Of a stretch of 64,000 nucleotides of DNA, positions 16,888-25,124 are shown in pieces (the first letter of the stretch is position 1; each line of letters starts with the position of its first letter). Origin of the DNA: Sulfurovum sp. UBA4779 (GTDB lineage: Bacteria > Campylobacterota > Campylobacteria > Campylobacterales > Sulfurovaceae); contig DHHF01000004.1 of the NCBI GenBank assembly GCA_002403155.1, positions 17,176 to 81,175 on the forward strand. Direction: 5' to 3'. A program made the translations under genes and the position numbers. The notes under the pieces are model-generated. The model was not told the origin of the DNA. It saw nothing but the letters and a program-made list of their open reading frames with translations, and searched no databases.

Positions 16888-18006
16888 CTAATTGTCCAGC
16901 TTTTCCAATCCATATACTTCTGTTTCGGTCATTTCATCAAACTTTAGCATTGTTTTTCCGTAATGCTCTTTTAAAAACGTTTTTGCATCTTCCTCTTTTT
17001 CAAACGGAATCGGTTCATTCCCCATAGGGCCAAATACATTTGAGTGCAATACATAAAAAGCTTTTTTGCCGTCTATCTCTTTTTGCGTATAATAGTCGGT
17101 CACCCTTATTTCTTTAAAGTCTTCCAGCTTGTGGGCAGATTCGAATTTCGAAGGGTTGAAATAAAATTTCATCAAATCTTTTACACCGTCAAAATAGTAT
17201 GTATGTTCCTGTGTAACGATTTTGGCTGCCCATTTGGGATACTTGAAAACAAACATTCCGCATACCGGGCACTTGGCATCTTGAGGAACCTTCATAACAT
17301 TTTTGTTTTGTTCAAGATCGCCGAATCTTTTTACTTCCCATAGATATAAAGAAACGGTTTGCAAGTTGTCCGAACTCAACCTTCCGCATCGTTTCTTTGT
17401 ATCTATATCGGTTTTTAGATCAAGCAAAGTGTCATATTGGCTTGGGTCAAATTTTTCACACAATCTTTCATAGATCTTCTCGCCTTTTTGATAGCGCTTT
17501 TCTTTTTTTGCTTTTAAAAATTCCCTATCCAGTTCCAAATCTTTAATCGCCAGATACAAAGTAAAATCAAAATCCCTGATATCGCCGCCGTACTGCTGTA
17601 CAAACTCTTTTGCATCGGCTTCCTTTTCAAATGCAATCTTGGAAAACTTTGAATAGGCTGTTTTTGCCTTCGAGTTGGTTACATAATATGCCCTCAGCGC
17701 ATTGATCAATTTTTGGCTTTTTGCATCCACCGCCAAAATCTCTTGGATTCTTGTTTTGATCGCATCATAGTCTTCTGCTAAAAACCGCAGCGCCGCATAC
17801 TGTTTTGTCTGACCGTCTGTCAGCTTGACGATATAGTTTGTTTTATAAGTATCTTTAAGTTCTTCTGCGCTTACAGAGCACCATTTTTGGGTGAGCACCG
17901 GATCTTTGATGGTTGCCTTTTCCTTAAAAGTTTTAGCGTTTGCATAAAGCGTAAGCGAAAGAATAGCCGCAATATACATTGCGGCTATTTTGAATATATT
18001 ATTCAT
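16888..18006 (-). CDS. NosL-domain fusion: NosL-like, haem-less cytochrome-like, NosL
   Basis: The 372-residue exported protein has a signal peptide to about residue 24. Region 25-160 is NosL-like but keeps only one Cys (LTQKWCSVSAEEL). Region 165-235 resembles a class I cytochrome c: GEKIYERLCEKFD at the start and LSSDNLQTVSLYLWEV at the end, but there is no CXXCH; a second Cys occurs at KKRCGRL. Region 240-365 is a full NosL domain with AKCPVCGMFVFKYPKWAAK and FYFNPSKFE. It is probably a periplasmic copper-binding protein. It overlaps its upstream neighbour by 8 nt. Confidence 0.82.
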   Translation of the reverse strand: MNNIFKIAAMYIAAILSLTLYANAKTFKEKATIKDPVLTQKWCSVSAEELKDTYKTNYIVKLTDGQTKQYAALRFLAEDYDAIKTRIQEILAVDAKSQKLINALRAYYVTNSKAKTAYSKFSKIAFEKEADAKEFVQQYGGDIRDFDFTLYLAIKDLELDREFLKAKKEKRYQKGEKIYERLCEKFDPSQYDTLLDLKTDIDTKKRCGRLSSDNLQTVSLYLWEVKRFGDLEQNKNVMKVPQDAKCPVCGMFVFKYPKWAAKIVTQEHTYYFDGVKDLMKFYFNPSKFESAHKLEDFKEIRVTDYYTQKEIDGKKAFYVLHSNVFGPMGNEPIPFEKEEDAKTFLKEHYGKTMLKFDEMTETEVYGLEKLDN

Positions 18007-18802
18007 GGCCTTTTTGTTCCATCATTTTTTTCTTAAACATTTCGGCATTTGCTTTGATCTCTTCATTTGCCCCGTACTGTTTTTCAAAATTGCCGAGTTT
18101 TTGATCCCAGATATGAAGTGAAACCGCCTGAAGCTGCATATCGTCAAGCTCGCCGCATGTTTTTGAATCTCTGATCATAGATTTCAAAGTTGCTATACTG
18201 TGTGCATGGAATGTTTCGATTTTTGCTTTATCGCATTTTTCATTGTAAAGCTTTTCTCCCATTTGCCACATTTTTGAACTTTTCATTGCTAAAAGCATTC
18301 CCATGTCTTTGGTAAAATCACTCACTGCCGTTTTATACGTTTCATTAAAATTCATTACCGTACCGCCGTTTTGAGAAGCAAACTCTTCTGCTTGTGCTTT
18401 CTGCGCAAACGCATATTTGCTTGTCATCGTCATCGTTCCGGGCTTCTTGCTGCCAACCACATAGAAGGCTTTTTTGGCATCTGTAAATTGATTGGATGCG
18501 ATATCTACCACCTTGATAGATTTAACGCTTTCTTTTTTGTCTCTTAGATAACCCATCTCCATCTCTTCTACCAAGCAGTGGATAGAACAATATTGTCTAT
18601 GCGTTCCGTCTGCGAGCTCGACGGCATGGGAAGTTTTATAATATTTGGGAAGGTTCATTCCGCAATTTGGGCAGTAAAGCTTCTCTTTTCCGCTTTGAAG
18701 CAGTGTGGCTTCCTTTTCCGGAACTGATTGAAACATTTCCTGTGCGTGCATGCCTACCACTCCAATCAGCATTACAGCCAATACCATTTTTAACTTTTTC
18801 AT
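17999..18802 (-). CDS. NosL-domain fusion: NosL plus haem-less cytochrome-like domain
   Basis: The 267-residue exported protein has a signal peptide (LKMVLAVMLIGVVGMHA). Its NosL domain holds YCPNCGMNLPKYYKTSHAV and a second Cys pair RQYCSIHCLVEEM, giving four Cys with Met/His suited to Cu(I). Its C-terminal region (MGEKLYNEKCDKAKIE ... TCGELDDMQLQAVSLHIW) has the helices of a cytochrome c but lacks CXXCH. It ends in HE after a Lys/Met-rich helix. ATG 18802 was chosen for AAGGAG 8 nt upstream. It is the first gene of the cassette. Confidence 0.85.
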   Translation of the reverse strand: MKKLKMVLAVMLIGVVGMHAQEMFQSVPEKEATLLQSGKEKLYCPNCGMNLPKYYKTSHAVELADGTHRQYCSIHCLVEEMEMGYLRDKKESVKSIKVVDIASNQFTDAKKAFYVVGSKKPGTMTMTSKYAFAQKAQAEEFASQNGGTVMNFNETYKTAVSDFTKDMGMLLAMKSSKMWQMGEKLYNEKCDKAKIETFHAHSIATLKSMIRDSKTCGELDDMQLQAVSLHIWDQKLGNFEKQYGANEEIKANAEMFKKKMMEQKGHE

Positions 18803-18851
18803 GGAAAAACTCCTTGTATAAATTAATTTTTCAAATATTTTTGAAAAACCT

Positions 18852-18880
18852 ATTATAAACATTTTTGTGTTAATTTAGTA
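18852..18880 (-). promoter_or_regulatory. Promoter candidate of the NosL/ABC cassette
   Basis: On the minus strand a perfect -10 TATAAT (18857-18852) lies 17 bp from a poor -35 TACTAA (18880-18875), about 50 bp before the first gene. The weak -35 suggests an activator. The spacer contains TTAACACAAAA, an 11-mer also present (opposite orientation) in the nosZ promoter inverted repeat. Confidence 0.45.
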
Positions 18881-18922
18881 TTTTGCACATATGCGCATAA
18901 TTGTATGCTATCACAACAAATA

Positions 18923-19738
18923 TTAATTAGATATTAAATTTTTGATATCTAAACATATTTTTGTGCCTATGTCTTTTTGAGAAGAAATCTTTATGTCGAT
19001 TTTATTGTTGTCGCAAAACTCTTTTACCATACTTAGCCCGATACCGTGTCCGAAGATGCCGCTCTCCTCTCTATAGTATCTTTCAAAAATGCTAAAAAGA
19101 TTTTGGTTTTCAATCCCTATGCCGCTATCCTCGATACAGAGCTTGTCTTTTTCAAATGCAATATGTACAAATCCGTCTTTTTTGTTAAATTTTATCGCAT
19201 TTGAAATAAGATTTTCTACCGCTTTTGCAAAACCTCTTTTATCGCATATTATATAAATTACCGGACAGCTTACTGTGATCTCTATCTCTTTTTTGATATC
19301 ATCGAATTTTTTCACTATCCGGTCCAAAAACTCTGACAGCTCAAACTCTTCAGGTTCTATGCTGCGGTTTTCTTTTCGCAACAGATATTCAAGCTCATTG
19401 TATAAATCCTCTAGATTTGCAGATGCTTGGGAGATCCTTTGGAGCCGTTTTAGATTTTTTTCGTCTTTAAGCGTATTTTGCAAAAGTTTTACGTTCGCAT
19501 CAATAGTCGCTATGGGGATATTGAGTTCATGAAGGGTGTTTTTGATATATTTTTCCATTGCCGTTTGAGCATCAAATAAGGGTTTAGATATAATTTTTGC
19601 CAAGTAATACCCCAAAATACCTATTAAACCGATATTTCCGAGAAAAAAGACAATATCATTAAAATGAAACACTTCTTGCAATATTTTCAAACATATATAA
19701 GAAAAAAGCATCAAAAACAAAAATGTCACTATTTGCAA
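18923..19738 (-). CDS. Sensor histidine kinase without periplasmic sensor domain
   Basis: The 271-residue kinase has two N-terminal TM helices separated by only a few residues, so any signal would be sensed in the membrane or by a partner. The H-box is NTLHELNIPIATIDANV, the N-box ENLISNAIKF, G1 EDSGIGIE and G2 GHGIGLSMV. It follows its response regulator by 13 bp. Its position directly upstream of the NosL/ABC cassette and nos operon makes those genes candidate targets, which is inference. Confidence 0.9.
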   Translation of the reverse strand: MQIVTFLFLMLFSYICLKILQEVFHFNDIVFFLGNIGLIGILGYYLAKIISKPLFDAQTAMEKYIKNTLHELNIPIATIDANVKLLQNTLKDEKNLKRLQRISQASANLEDLYNELEYLLRKENRSIEPEEFELSEFLDRIVKKFDDIKKEIEITVSCPVIYIICDKRGFAKAVENLISNAIKFNKKDGFVHIAFEKDKLCIEDSGIGIENQNLFSIFERYYREESGIFGHGIGLSMVKEFCDNNKIDIKISSQKDIGTKICLDIKNLISN

Positions 19739-19751
19739 AAAAGCATATGCA

Positions 19752-20408
19752 CTAGAGTTTGAGTTTATAGCCGACTCCTTTTATATTTTCTATCATCTCT
19801 TTGCCCAAAAGACTTTTAAGCTTTGTGATATAAACCCTCAATGAACCGCTGCTGAAAGTATCATCCCCCCATACATGTTTTATGATATACTCTTTTGAAA
19901 CTATTTGATTTTTATTGTCAATAAAAATTTCCAGCAGTTTTGCCAGCTTTTGAGGGAGTTTAGTGTCTCCCTGGCGTGTTGACAGTATACACTCTTTTAG
20001 ATCATAGGAGATATCCGGGGCCAATTTAACCTCGCTTTGATACACAGCCGTTCTTTTTAATACCGCTTCTATCCGATGAATGAGCTCATCATTGTCAAAA
20101 GGTTTTTTGATAAAATCATCGCATCCGCTTGAAAAAGCTTTATTCAATATTTCTTTTTCTTTATGGGAGGTTAAAAAAATGACCGGCGTATAGATATCTT
20201 TTGCTCTTAACTCTTTAAGCAAATCTATCCCGCTTGACCCGGGCAAATTGATATCCAAAAGATAAAGATCAAACACTTTGGAACGATCCAATGCGATTGC
20301 CTCCTCATAATTGTTTGCAATTTTACAGCCAAACCCGTTCTCCTCCAACACATCTTCCAATGTTTGTGCCAGCAGTTTATCATCTTCTACTACCAGTATA
20401 TTACTCAT
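19752..20408 (-). CDS. OmpR/PhoB-family response regulator
   Basis: The 218-residue protein has a receiver domain (VVEDDKLLAQ acidic pocket, LYLLDINLPG phospho-Asp, FLTSHKEKE, IKKPFDNDEL Lys) and a C-terminal winged helix (YIIKHVWGDDTFSSGSLRVYITKLKSLLG). ATG 20408 was chosen because AGGGGGG lies 7-8 nt upstream; a GTG two codons earlier is less likely. It forms a pair with the following kinase. Candidate binding sites are the TTAACACAAAA-containing promoters nearby. Confidence 0.92.
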   Translation of the reverse strand: MSNILVVEDDKLLAQTLEDVLEENGFGCKIANNYEEAIALDRSKVFDLYLLDINLPGSSGIDLLKELRAKDIYTPVIFLTSHKEKEILNKAFSSGCDDFIKKPFDNDELIHRIEAVLKRTAVYQSEVKLAPDISYDLKECILSTRQGDTKLPQKLAKLLEIFIDNKNQIVSKEYIIKHVWGDDTFSSGSLRVYITKLKSLLGKEMIENIKGVGYKLKL

Positions 20409-20577
20409 ACCCACACCCCCCTTTCACCTGCTTATCTATCGCACTTTCCCTTTTATGCTTATAACCAGAACATATAATTATGATAATCACTTTTAAATTA
20501 TCACATTATTAATTATAATTGAATCTGGACAAAAATTATCTTAAAATTATAGCCATTTGTTAAAAAATATTTAGCAT

Positions 20578-20607
20578 TTGCATTATCTTGACTTCAAAAG
20601 ATATAAT
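20578..20607 (+). promoter_or_regulatory. Promoter candidate for the methyltransferase gene
   Basis: TTGCAT, an 18-bp spacer and a perfect TATAAT lie in the AT-rich 273-bp divergent gap between the response regulator and the methyltransferase gene. The leader would be about 70 nt. The rest of this gap shows no other clear element to me. Confidence 0.4.
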
Positions 20608-20681
20608 AATTGCATTTGATAAGCTATTTAACCCAAAAATGATCGAATAAAAATCGAATAAAAAAAGGAGGTACTGTATCC

Positions 20682-21275
20682 ATGGCAAAAACAAAAAGTT
20701 TTGAACAATATGCAGAAAACTATGAAATATGGTTTGAAAAACATAAAACGATCTATGACGATGAAGTGCAAACAGCAAAAAAACTGATAGGCCCGGCTTC
20801 CAACGGCTTTGAGATAGGCATAGGAAGCGGAAAATTTGCGCTCCCTTTGGGCATCAAAATCGGCATCGAGCCTTCAAAGAGGATGAGGGAACTTGCGCAG
20901 GCAAAAGGACTTGAAGTTATTGACGGCGTTGCCGAAAACCTTCCTTTTGAGAATGAAAAATTTAATTTTGCCGTCATGATCACAACTGTTTGTTTTGTGG
21001 ACGATCTATTGCAAGCGCTATCGGAAGCCTACCGCGTCATCGTTCCGGGCGGATTCCTGCTTATAGGCATGGTTGAAAAAAATTCACCGATGGGAAAAGA
21101 GTATCAAGAGAAAAAAGCCAAAAGCAAATTTTACGGGGAGGCTTCTTTCTATTCGACCCAAGAAGTGACGGCGCTGGCACAAAAAGCCGGTTTTGTGTAT
21201 GATACTTCTTTGGGAGTTGAAAGCACAAACAACGATTTTATCTTTATCAAATACGTCAAGCCGAAAACATCATGA
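20682..21275 (+). CDS. Class I SAM-dependent methyltransferase
   Basis: The 197-residue protein carries the SAM-binding motif I GFEIGIGSGKFALPLG followed by an acidic strand end (IGIEPSKRM), motif II region NFAVMITTVCFV and the YRVIVPGGFLLIG segment typical of UbiE/Methyltransf_11 proteins. The substrate is unknown. AGGAGG precedes ATG 20682. It is a monocistronic-looking gene, 168 bp before the host-attachment-like gene. It is soluble and presumably cytoplasmic. Confidence 0.85.
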   Translation: MAKTKSFEQYAENYEIWFEKHKTIYDDEVQTAKKLIGPASNGFEIGIGSGKFALPLGIKIGIEPSKRMRELAQAKGLEVIDGVAENLPFENEKFNFAVMITTVCFVDDLLQALSEAYRVIVPGGFLLIGMVEKNSPMGKEYQEKKAKSKFYGEASFYSTQEVTALAQKAGFVYDTSLGVESTNNDFIFIKYVKPKTS

Positions 21276-21443
21276 TAATGCGGCAAAACAATCATCATAA
21301 TATGGCACAAACGATCCATTGAAAAATTTTTTAAGTTTATTATAAATTTTGGTATTTTTTTTCGAATTAATTTTGGTACAATAAATCAGCCGATATTGGA
21401 ATATTCTATTTCAACACCAGGCTATCAAATCAGAGGAGTCTCC

Positions 21444-21881
21444 ATGTCAACAAAACTTATTATTATCACTGATCTACAACGCTTTAAACTTTTTGGCAGC
21501 AAAATTGATCCGATGGGAAGGGAATCGCTTGATCTGCTTCAAAGCATAGACAGCCTTGAAACACATCTGAGAATCAGAGAAAAAGTTTCCGATCGCCAAG
21601 GGAATTTTCATGGCATAGGCGGAAGCGGTTCGGGTGAAGACCACAACCTTGGCCTCGAAGAAGAACGACGACGAATCAAAGAGATAGCGCAGGAAATCTC
21701 AAATGCACTTGCAGAACATGCCCATGAAGAGTGGTATTTGGCTGCACCAAAAGCTATCAACAATCAAATCGTAGAACTTTTAAGCGCTGAGGCAAAAAGC
21801 ACAATGACCATCAACCTTCATTCGGATTTAACCAAAATTCCTGATGACCAACTGTTAAAACATTTTGCCAAAGAGGCATAA
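21444..21881 (+). CDS. Host attachment protein family
   Basis: The 145-residue protein fits the 'protein required for attachment to host cells' family (PF10116): KLIIITDLQRFKLFG at the N-terminus, DRQGNFHGIGGSGSGEDHN in the middle and EEWYLAAPKAINNQIVELL near the end. These resemble bacterial/archaeal Rossmann-like folds related to eRF1 domain 1, and actual function outside plants' symbionts is unclear. ATG 21444 was chosen for GAGGAG upstream, rejecting a 16-codon extension. amrS follows after 23 bp. Confidence 0.75.
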   Translation: MSTKLIIITDLQRFKLFGSKIDPMGRESLDLLQSIDSLETHLRIREKVSDRQGNFHGIGGSGSGEDHNLGLEEERRRIKEIAQEISNALAEHAHEEWYLAAPKAINNQIVELLSAEAKSTMTINLHSDLTKIPDDQLLKHFAKEA

Positions 21882-21904
21882 AAAACTTTTTAAAAGGAGA
21901 CGCA

Positions 21905-22930
21905 ATGTCGCATATAGCATGGCTTTCCAAAAAACTTGAAGACGGAAGGATTGCATGCGAAGCATGCAATCAGCATTGCAAACTGCAAGAGGGTGAATAC
22001 GGTATCTGCGGTATCCGCAAAGTCGAAAATGGGCAGTTGCGGCTTCTTACCTACGGTTTGGCTGCGGCGATGAATGTCGACCCGGTCGAAAAAAAACCGA
22101 TGTTTCATTTTTTGCCGGGATCAAAAGCCTTTTCTTTTGGGACGGTCGGCTGCAATTTTTCTTGCAAATTTTGCCAAAATTTCGACATCTCCCAATACCC
22201 CAAAGAACACCATCATGAAGTTTTCGGACGTTCCTTGTCTCCCCAGGCTGCGGTAGATTTGGCGCTTCAAAATGAATGCCAAAGCATTGCCTATACCTAT
22301 AATGAACCGGTAGTTTTTTTTGAATATACCTATGATACCGCTAAACTTGCGCATGAAGCAGGATTGAAAAATATCTATGTAACGAGCGGCTATGAAACCC
22401 ATAAAGCAATCGATACGATCGCTCCTTTTTTGGACGGAATGAATATCGACATCAAATCCTACAGCCAGTCTTTCTATAAAAATATCTGCGGCGCATCGCT
22501 TAAACCGGTGCTTGACACCATTGAGTATGCGCACAAAAAAGGGATATGGGTAGAAACAACCACCCTGCTCATCCCCGGCCATAACGATTCGGAAGAGGAG
22601 ATCCGCGCCATCGCAAAATTCCAAGCAGACCTTGACGTATCAATGCCATGGCATATCAGCGGTTTTTATCCGATGTACAAGATGAAAGATGTTCCCCCTA
22701 CCCCTCCCCAAACACTTCGCCGTGCCTATGAGATCGGCAAGGAAATGGGGTTAAAATATGTTTATGTAGGAAACATCGATGATAAAGCCCGCGAATCAAC
22801 CTATTGCCCGGGGTGCAATCATTTGGTAATTGAGCGGCATGGCCAAATCGGCCAGTATGTAACCAACCGCCTGATTAATACCAACGAATGCCCTTCGTGC
22901 GGAACCAAAATCGAAGGAGTGTGGCGCTAG
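21905..22930 (+). CDS. amrS: AmrS, AmmeMemoRadiSam-system radical SAM enzyme
   Basis: The 341-residue radical SAM protein has CNFSCKFCQNFDISQ (cluster-binding CX3CX2C near residue 80), an N-terminal Cys-rich lead (CEACNQHCKLQEGEYGICGIRK) and C-terminal zinc-type pairs (CPGCNHLV and CPSCGTKIEGVW). These are the marks of AmrS, a widespread enzyme associated with AMMECR1 and Memo proteins, neither of which is in the window. Its stop codon overlaps the convergent lpd stop, both using the same CTAG. Confidence 0.93.
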   Translation: MSHIAWLSKKLEDGRIACEACNQHCKLQEGEYGICGIRKVENGQLRLLTYGLAAAMNVDPVEKKPMFHFLPGSKAFSFGTVGCNFSCKFCQNFDISQYPKEHHHEVFGRSLSPQAAVDLALQNECQSIAYTYNEPVVFFEYTYDTAKLAHEAGLKNIYVTSGYETHKAIDTIAPFLDGMNIDIKSYSQSFYKNICGASLKPVLDTIEYAHKKGIWVETTTLLIPGHNDSEEEIRAIAKFQADLDVSMPWHISGFYPMYKMKDVPPTPPQTLRRAYEIGKEMGLKYVYVGNIDDKARESTYCPGCNHLVIERHGQIGQYVTNRLINTNECPSCGTKIEGVWR

Positions 22931-24273
22931 AGCTGCGACATGAACTCCGAGAGCGTAGGATGCACGCAAATCAGTGCAGAAAGCTCTTGGAGCGTCAGCT
23001 TTTTCTCAACGGCCAGCAGCAGCGGATGAATGAGTTCGGTTGCCTGCATTCCGACAACACAAGCTCCCAGCACTGTGCCGGCTTGAGGACAGACAATCAG
23101 TTTTATAAATCCTGTATCATCCCCTGCTATTTTTGCTTTTGCGTTTGCTTTAAAAAAAACTTTTTTCACTTCATAGGCACGGTTTTGTTTTTTTGCTTCT
23201 CTTTCATTGAGGCCGCAAGAAGCAATCTGCGGCTCTGAAAAAATCGCTGAAGGGGTCATATGGGTATTGGCGGCAGCTTCGCCTGTAATGATATTGTGCG
23301 CGGCGATCTTGCCTTCGGCATAGGCTGTATGGGCATAGCCGGGCGTATTGATGCAATCTCCGACGGCATAAATATGTTTTTGGCTTGTTTGAAATGCCTC
23401 GTTCACTTCGACAAATCCCTTCTCATCTTGCCCGATAGCGGCATTTTCAAGTTTTAAATCTTTGGTACGGGGCACCCTTCCGATCGCACACAGTACCATT
23501 TCACAGGTTATCTGCTCTTCTTTTTCTGCCTTTATCAGCAATTCAACCCCTTTCTCGTTTACCTGTGCGTCCAAAATAGCTGCCGAAATAAACACTTTGA
23601 TAGAACGCTTTTTGAATGAACGCAAAAGCGCTTTTGATGCGTCCTCATCTTCCCCGGAAAGCAGCTGCGGCCCCCGCACAATCATCGTTACTTCTGTGCC
23701 AAACGTACTAAAAAATGTAGCAAACTCGCATCCGATCGGCCCTCCTCCGACTATCGCAACAGAAGAAGGAAGCGCCCGCAAACCGAAGACTTCCCGGCTT
23801 GAAATAATGCGTTTGCCGTCCAAGGGCAGATTCTGTGCTTCCCTAGATTGCGAACCCGTTGCGATAATGCACTGCTCAAAACCTATCGTTTCACCTGAAA
23901 CATCGATATGGTTGGCATCTATGAAAGAGGCTTGGCCGTAACACATTTCTACGCCGGCTTGTTCAAGCAGCCACACTACGCCCGAGCGAAGCTCGTTTTT
24001 CAACGATTCGGTTTTATTGAAAAGTTGGTTTATATCCAAACCTTCATAGGGCATTTGCAAACCGTAACTGCTAAAAAGCGGGGCTTTTGCGGCAAACTCT
24101 GCGCATTGCAGATAGCTTTTGGTCGGGATGCACCCTTCATTGAGGCAAACGCCGCCTACTTGTTCTTTGTTTTGCTCTACCAGGATGGTTTTTACTCCCG
24201 CTTTGGCAAGCTGCAGCGCTGCCTCATATCCCGCGGGCCCTGCTCCGATCACAACTGCTTGAACGTGTTTCAT
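22927..24273 (-). CDS. lpd: Dihydrolipoyl dehydrogenase (E3)
   Basis: The 448-residue flavoprotein has an N-terminal FAD site (VIGAGPAGYEAALQLAKAG), redox-active disulfide GGVCLNEGCIPTK (about 41-53), NAD site VAIVGGGPIGCEFATFF and second FAD motif IYAVGDCINTPGYAHTAYAEG. The C-terminal HPTLSEF matches the catalytic His-Glu region (usually HPHPTLSE; here CVHPTLSEF). It reoxidises dihydrolipoamide of the E2 subunit in the same operon. It overlaps lipA by 4 nt and is the last gene. Confidence 0.95.
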   Translation of the reverse strand: MKHVQAVVIGAGPAGYEAALQLAKAGVKTILVEQNKEQVGGVCLNEGCIPTKSYLQCAEFAAKAPLFSSYGLQMPYEGLDINQLFNKTESLKNELRSGVVWLLEQAGVEMCYGQASFIDANHIDVSGETIGFEQCIIATGSQSREAQNLPLDGKRIISSREVFGLRALPSSVAIVGGGPIGCEFATFFSTFGTEVTMIVRGPQLLSGEDEDASKALLRSFKKRSIKVFISAAILDAQVNEKGVELLIKAEKEEQITCEMVLCAIGRVPRTKDLKLENAAIGQDEKGFVEVNEAFQTSQKHIYAVGDCINTPGYAHTAYAEGKIAAHNIITGEAAANTHMTPSAIFSEPQIASCGLNEREAKKQNRAYEVKKVFFKANAKAKIAGDDTGFIKLIVCPQAGTVLGACVVGMQATELIHPLLLAVEKKLTLQELSALICVHPTLSEFMSQL

Positions 24274-25124
24274 CTTTCCTCCAAATATTCGTGTGCCATA
24301 TAACTGCTTCGGGTATACGGCGAACTTTTAACATAATCAAACCCCATCTGCATCCCCGCCCTGCGAAACATCTCAAATCGTTCCGGATTTACATACTCAA
24401 CAACTCTCTCATGGCGCGATGACGGAGAAAGATACTGTCCGATGCTCAAAAAACGGCATCCGACCTTTAAAAGGTCCTCCATCACCCCAAACACTTCCTC
24501 ATCCCTCTCCCCAAGGCCAAGCATGATGCCGCTTTTGGTTGCGCAGGAAGGATTAAAAGACAAAAGCTTTTGCAGCACGCCCAACGAACTTTGATAGGCT
24601 GCTCCTTTGCGTATGCGATATAGTCGCGGTACCGTTTCCAGGTTATGTCCGATAATTTCAGCGCCGCTCGCTGCCACGCACCGAAGTGCATCATCGTTGT
24701 TTTGCAAATCGGGGATAAGAATTTCCACGACAACCGAACGATCCAACGCCTTAATCGCATGCACGGTCTTGAAAAAATGCTCTGCGCCTCCATCCTCAAG
24801 ATCATCGCGCGTAGGCGATGTGATCACGGCATGTTTTAACCCCAGCTTCGAAACAGCCAATGCTACGTTTTCGGGCTCCGAAGGATCAAGGAGGGCGGGT
24901 TTTGCCCTGCTTACGGCACAAAAGCTGCACGCACGGGTACAATGTGTTCCCATGATCATAAACGTTGCTACTTTTCGCCGATAGCATTCGCTGATATTTG
25001 GGCATAATGCCTCTTCGCAAATGGTATGAATGCTTCTTTCCCCCAGCAGCTCTTTGATTGCCAGATGCGCACTGGGTGTAATTTTTTTGCGGAGCCACTG
25101 CGGCTTAGGAGTAAAGTTTGCCAT
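24270..25124 (-). CDS. lipA: Lipoyl synthase LipA
   Basis: The 284-residue radical SAM enzyme inserts two sulfurs into protein-bound octanoate. It has the auxiliary-cluster motif CEEALCPNISEC (CX4CX5C near 35) and the SAM-cluster motif CTRACSFCAV (CX3CX2C near 62), plus the C-terminal RSSY that binds the auxiliary cluster (YTRSSYMAHE). Full family length. It overlaps the octanoyltransferase gene by 20 nt and lpd by 4 nt, within a self-contained lipoylation set. Confidence 0.96.
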   Translation of the reverse strand: MANFTPKPQWLRKKITPSAHLAIKELLGERSIHTICEEALCPNISECYRRKVATFMIMGTHCTRACSFCAVSRAKPALLDPSEPENVALAVSKLGLKHAVITSPTRDDLEDGGAEHFFKTVHAIKALDRSVVVEILIPDLQNNDDALRCVAASGAEIIGHNLETVPRLYRIRKGAAYQSSLGVLQKLLSFNPSCATKSGIMLGLGERDEEVFGVMEDLLKVGCRFLSIGQYLSPSSRHERVVEYVNPERFEMFRRAGMQMGFDYVKSSPYTRSSYMAHEYLEER

